Of a DNA stretch of 32,831 nt, positions 30,456 to 32,831 are shown piece after piece (position 1 is the stretch's first letter; the number at the start of each line of letters is the position of its first letter). The notes beneath the pieces were generated by a model that was given only the letters and a program-made list of their open reading frames with translations, had not been told where the DNA came from and ran no database searches. Both the position numbers and the translations under genes were made by a program. Origin of the DNA: an uncultured Lachnospiraceae bacterium. GTDB lineage: Bacteria; Bacillota; Clostridia; Lachnospirales; Lachnospiraceae. The DNA lies in contig ONCT01000023.1 of NCBI GenBank assembly GCA_900316395.1, positions 1 to 32,831 of the forward strand, written 5' to 3'.

Positions 30456-31097
30456 ATGAAGAAATTTAGTAAAGTAATAGTAGCGTTAGTAACTATATTA
30501 GTACTTGGATTAGTAGCTACTGGATGTAGCTGTAGTAATTCTAATAAGAATAATACTAATTCAACAGATGGAGTAGTAGTGGCTCCAACTTCAACAAATG
30601 GTGGTAGCACTGCAGATACAAAAGCTAGTATTGTTGGAAAGTGGAAATATAATGATCCTAATGCAAATATATATTATGTATTTATGGATGATGGTAATGG
30701 AAGTTATGACTTTATGGGTCAAGTATTAGATTTTACATATACAACAACTGATACAGAGCTTACAATTACATTCAAAAAGGATGAAAGTGCTCCGCTTAAA
30801 GCACCATATACGATTGCTGGCGACATGTTAACTATTAAGGATGCAGCTGGTAATGATGTAGTATATAAGAAGGTATCAGAAAGTCGAGAAGGTGCTAATC
30901 AACCTCAACCGAAGTTCAAGGCAGGCGATAAAGTTACTGCAGACTATTGTGAAATATATGATGAATTATATATCAAGAGTATTTTATGGTGGACAGAAGA
31001 AGATGGTTGGGATTATGACTTATATGGACACATGGTAGATGTTGGTTGGATGGATATTGGTTGTATATCTGAACAATATATACACCCAGCACAATAA
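30456..31097 (+). CDS. Small lipoprotein with lipocalin-like domain and a C-terminal extension
   Basis: A 213-residue protein. The ATG at 30456 has AAAGGAG 8 nt before it; an ATG two codons earlier is too close. It has a signal peptide MKKFSKVIVALVTILVLG, lipobox ATGC, a linker rich in Asn, Ser and Thr, then the VGKWKY...FMDDGNGSY domain paralogous to that of the gene at 29724. After GANQPQPKFKAGDKV comes a further 55-residue domain with aromatic repeats (ILWWTEEDGWDYDLYG, VDVGWMDIGCI) absent from the paralogue, possibly SH3-like. A surface role is likely; the function is unknown. Confidence 0.75.
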   Translation: MKKFSKVIVALVTILVLGLVATGCSCSNSNKNNTNSTDGVVVAPTSTNGGSTADTKASIVGKWKYNDPNANIYYVFMDDGNGSYDFMGQVLDFTYTTTDTELTITFKKDESAPLKAPYTIAGDMLTIKDAAGNDVVYKKVSESREGANQPQPKFKAGDKVTADYCEIYDELYIKSILWWTEEDGWDYDLYGHMVDVGWMDIGCISEQYIHPAQ

Positions 31098-31114
31098 CAT
31101 ACCCAATATGAATC

Positions 31115-31152
31115 GGCTATGATGTGAGTAAATCTCATATCATAGCCTTTTT
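31115..31152 (+). terminator. Intrinsic terminator after the second lipoprotein gene
   Basis: A 14-bp stem (31115-31128 with 31134-31147, one G-U pair) and a 5-nt loop, followed by TTTTT. Confidence 0.85.
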
Positions 31153-31190
31153 CTAATGACACATTTTATTTAAGAAACTATTATCTGCAC

Positions 31191-31227
31191 AAAAATAAGG
31201 GTTCCAAGCAAAAGCTTGAAACCCTTA
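31191..31227 (-). terminator. Intrinsic terminator of tuf
   Basis: A 14-bp stem with one mismatch (31214-31227 with 31196-31209), loop of four, followed on the minus strand by TTTTT. It faces the lipoprotein terminator, so the convergent transcripts are both closed. Confidence 0.85.
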
Positions 31228-31259
31228 TATAATCTTACTTTATTAAGTATCGGTAATTA

Positions 31260-32447
31260 TTACTCGATAATGCTAGCAACCTTACCAGATCCTACTGTAC
31301 GTCCACCTTCACGGATAGCGAATGTAAGACCTTGCTCCATAGCGATTGGGTGGATGAGCTCGATTGTCATCTCTACGTTATCACCAGGCATGCACATCTC
31401 TGTTCCGTCAGGAAGGTTACATACACCTGTTACGTCTGTTGTTCTGAAGTAGAACTGTGGACGATAGTTGTTGAAGAATGGCGTATGACGTCCACCTTCA
31501 TCCTTTGTTAATACGTAAACCTGAGCTGTGAACTTTGTATGACACTTAACAGAACCAGGAACAGCTAATACCTGTCCTCTTTGGATCTGATCTCTGTTGA
31601 TACCACGAAGAAGTGCACCAATGTTATCACCAGCCTGAGCCTCGTCAAGAAGCTTTCTGAACATCTCGATACCAGTAATAACTGTCTTCTGAACATCTTC
31701 TCTAACACCAATGATCTCAACTTCATCGTTAAGGTGAAGTGTACCACGCTCTACTCTACCAGTTGCAACAGTACCACGACCTGTGATTGTGAATACGTCC
31801 TCTACAGGCATTAAGAATGGCTTATCTGTCTCACGTACTGGATCAGGAATAGTCTCATCAACTGTATCCATAAGTTCCATGATCTTGTCGCCCCACTCGC
31901 TGTTTGGATCCTCTAAAGCCTTAAGAGCTGAACCCTTAACGATTGGACAATCTGTGAACTCATATTCCTCTAACTGCTCTGTTACTTCCATCTCTACTAA
32001 CTCAATGAGCTCTTCGTCGTCAACCATATCGCACTTATTTAAGAATACTACGATATTAGGTACACCTACCTGACGTGAAAGAAGGATATGCTCCTTAGTC
32101 TGAGCCATAACACCATCAGTTGCAGCAACAACAAGGATAGCTCCATCCATCTGAGCAGCACCAGTGATCATGTTCTTTACATAATCAGCATGGCCTGGGC
32201 AGTCAACGTGTGCATAGTGACGCTTAGCTGTCTCATACTCAACGTGAGCTGTAGAAATTGTGATACCTCTTTCTCTCTCCTCTGGAGCCTTATCGATATT
32301 CTCAAAATCTACTGCAGCGTTACCATCTACTCTTGCAGCAAGAGTCTTAGTGATAGCTGCTGTTAAAGTAGTCTTACCATGATCTACGTGACCAATAGTA
32401 CCTATGTTACAATGTGGTTTGGTTCTCTCAAATTTCTCTTTTGCCAT
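31260..32447 (-). CDS. tuf: Elongation factor Tu
   Basis: A 395-residue protein of normal length carrying all G motifs: GHVDHGKT (19-26), [19 protein letters not shown] and SALK, followed by domains II and III ([31 protein letters not shown], ending [11 protein letters not shown]). It delivers aminoacyl-tRNA to the ribosome as a GTPase. ATG follows AAGGAGG. It lies 108 bp after fusA with its own promoter in the gap, and has a terminator at 31191. Confidence 0.98.
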   Translation of the reverse strand: MAKEKFERTKPHCNIGTIGHVDHGKTTLTAAITKTLAARVDGNAAVDFENIDKAPEERERGITISTAHVEYETAKRHYAHVDCPGHADYVKNMITGAAQMDGAILVVAATDGVMAQTKEHILLSRQVGVPNIVVFLNKCDMVDDEELIELVEMEVTEQLEEYEFTDCPIVKGSALKALEDPNSEWGDKIMELMDTVDETIPDPVRETDKPFLMPVEDVFTITGRGTVATGRVERGTLHLNDEVEIIGVREDVQKTVITGIEMFRKLLDEAQAGDNIGALLRGINRDQIQRGQVLAVPGSVKCHTKFTAQVYVLTKDEGGRHTPFFNNYRPQFYFRTTDVTGVCNLPDGTEMCMPGDNVEMTIELIHPIAMEQGLTFAIREGGRTVGSGKVASIIE

Positions 32448-32501
32448 TTTAGTTTTCCTCCTTAAAATCGATATTACTATATTGACAATCGGTTATTTCT
32501 G

Positions 32502-32530
32502 ATTATATAGAAATTAGTCAACTTTTTCAA
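32502..32530 (-). promoter_or_regulatory. Promoter of tuf
   Basis: TTGAAA (32525-32530), 17 bp, TATAAT (32502-32507) on the minus strand, giving a leader of about 45 nt. tuf can thus be transcribed apart from fusA. Confidence 0.7.
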
Positions 32531-32555
32531 CACTAAATTGCGTTTTATGAATAAT

Positions 32556-32831
32556 TTATTTGTCCTTATTAGAGATAAGCTTATCCTGAACTGACTTAGG
32601 AACTGGCTCATACTTCTCGAAGAACATTGAATAGTTACCACGACCTTGAGTTCTTGAACGAAGATCTGTTGAATAACCAAACATTTCTGCTAGTGGCACA
32701 TAACCATGAACGATCTTACCACCACCAAGGTCATCCATACCTTCGATACGACCACGTCTAGCATTGATATCACCAATAACGTCGCCCATGTACTCTTCTG
32801 GCATAGTAACGTCTACCTTCATGATAGGCTC
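32556..32831 (-). CDS. fusA: Elongation factor G, C-terminal end (start lies outside the window)
   Basis: The last 91 residues of EF-G: domain V with [16 protein letters not shown] (the window edge cuts before it), [10 protein letters not shown] and [21 protein letters not shown], typical of the factor's end. The normal order fusA-tuf of bacterial str operons is kept, although no rpsL/rpsG can be seen here. Confidence 0.95.
   Translation of the reverse strand, partial: EPIMKVDVTMPEEYMGDVIGDINARRGRIEGMDDLGGGKIVHGYVPLAEMFGYSTDLRSRTQGRGNYSMFFEKYEPVPKSVQDKLISNKDK

Overview
The window reads as chromosomal DNA of an AT-rich Firmicute, most likely a Lachnospiraceae (Butyrivibrio/Roseburia/Lachnospira-like). 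The pointers are the style of the EF-Tu and EF-G genes, several large hybrid histidine kinases with separate Hpt proteins, a TetM-like GTPase fused to an NYN domain, Nif11-type leader peptides, and GTTGACA...GGACCGTCC...TGTCAAC intergenic repeats. This assignment is from family knowledge; no search was run.

Layout. Bases 1-6086 are a patchwork of accessory genes, nearly all on the minus strand: a cut-off methyltransferase, an XRE/HipA-kinase pair with its own consensus promoter and twin operators, a frameshifted Rpn-like nuclease, a second methyltransferase whose stop codon lies in a dispersed repeat, a small RNA gene beside the C-terminal stump of an Abi-type toxin, a divergent peptide deformylase overlapping an HNH nuclease, and a Dabb protein. 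Bases 6134-12727 hold a HerA-like ATPase, the TetM-like/NYN fusion and an ABC exporter pair. Bases 12798-27006 are a dense minus-strand signalling block: three membrane hybrid kinases, two stand-alone Hpt proteins and two response regulators without output domains, plus a lipoprotein esterase, thioredoxin, a phosphopantetheinyl transferase and a TraX-like membrane protein. No DNA-binding or enzymatic output for the phosphorelay is encoded inside the window.

Bases 27028-31152 are the most unusual part. Three paralogous small genes encode a Nif11-like leader ending in Gly-Gly followed by a zinc ribbon. Next to them is a plus-strand region with three copies of a conserved non-coding leader (two before intact lipoproteins, one before a deleted lipoprotein) and a PBECR-type toxin-like nuclease followed by a small RNA gene with its own promoter, a closed multi-hairpin fold, a possible loop-loop pseudoknot and a terminator. 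The end of the window carries tuf and the 3' end of fusA.

How the genes may work together: each of two hybrid kinases lacking a fused Hpt is preceded by a separate Hpt gene, and the third has its own Hpt, so the block looks like three parallel or cross-talking phosphorelays feeding single-domain regulators. The accessory ends look like toxin/antitoxin or defence-type loci in various states of decay.
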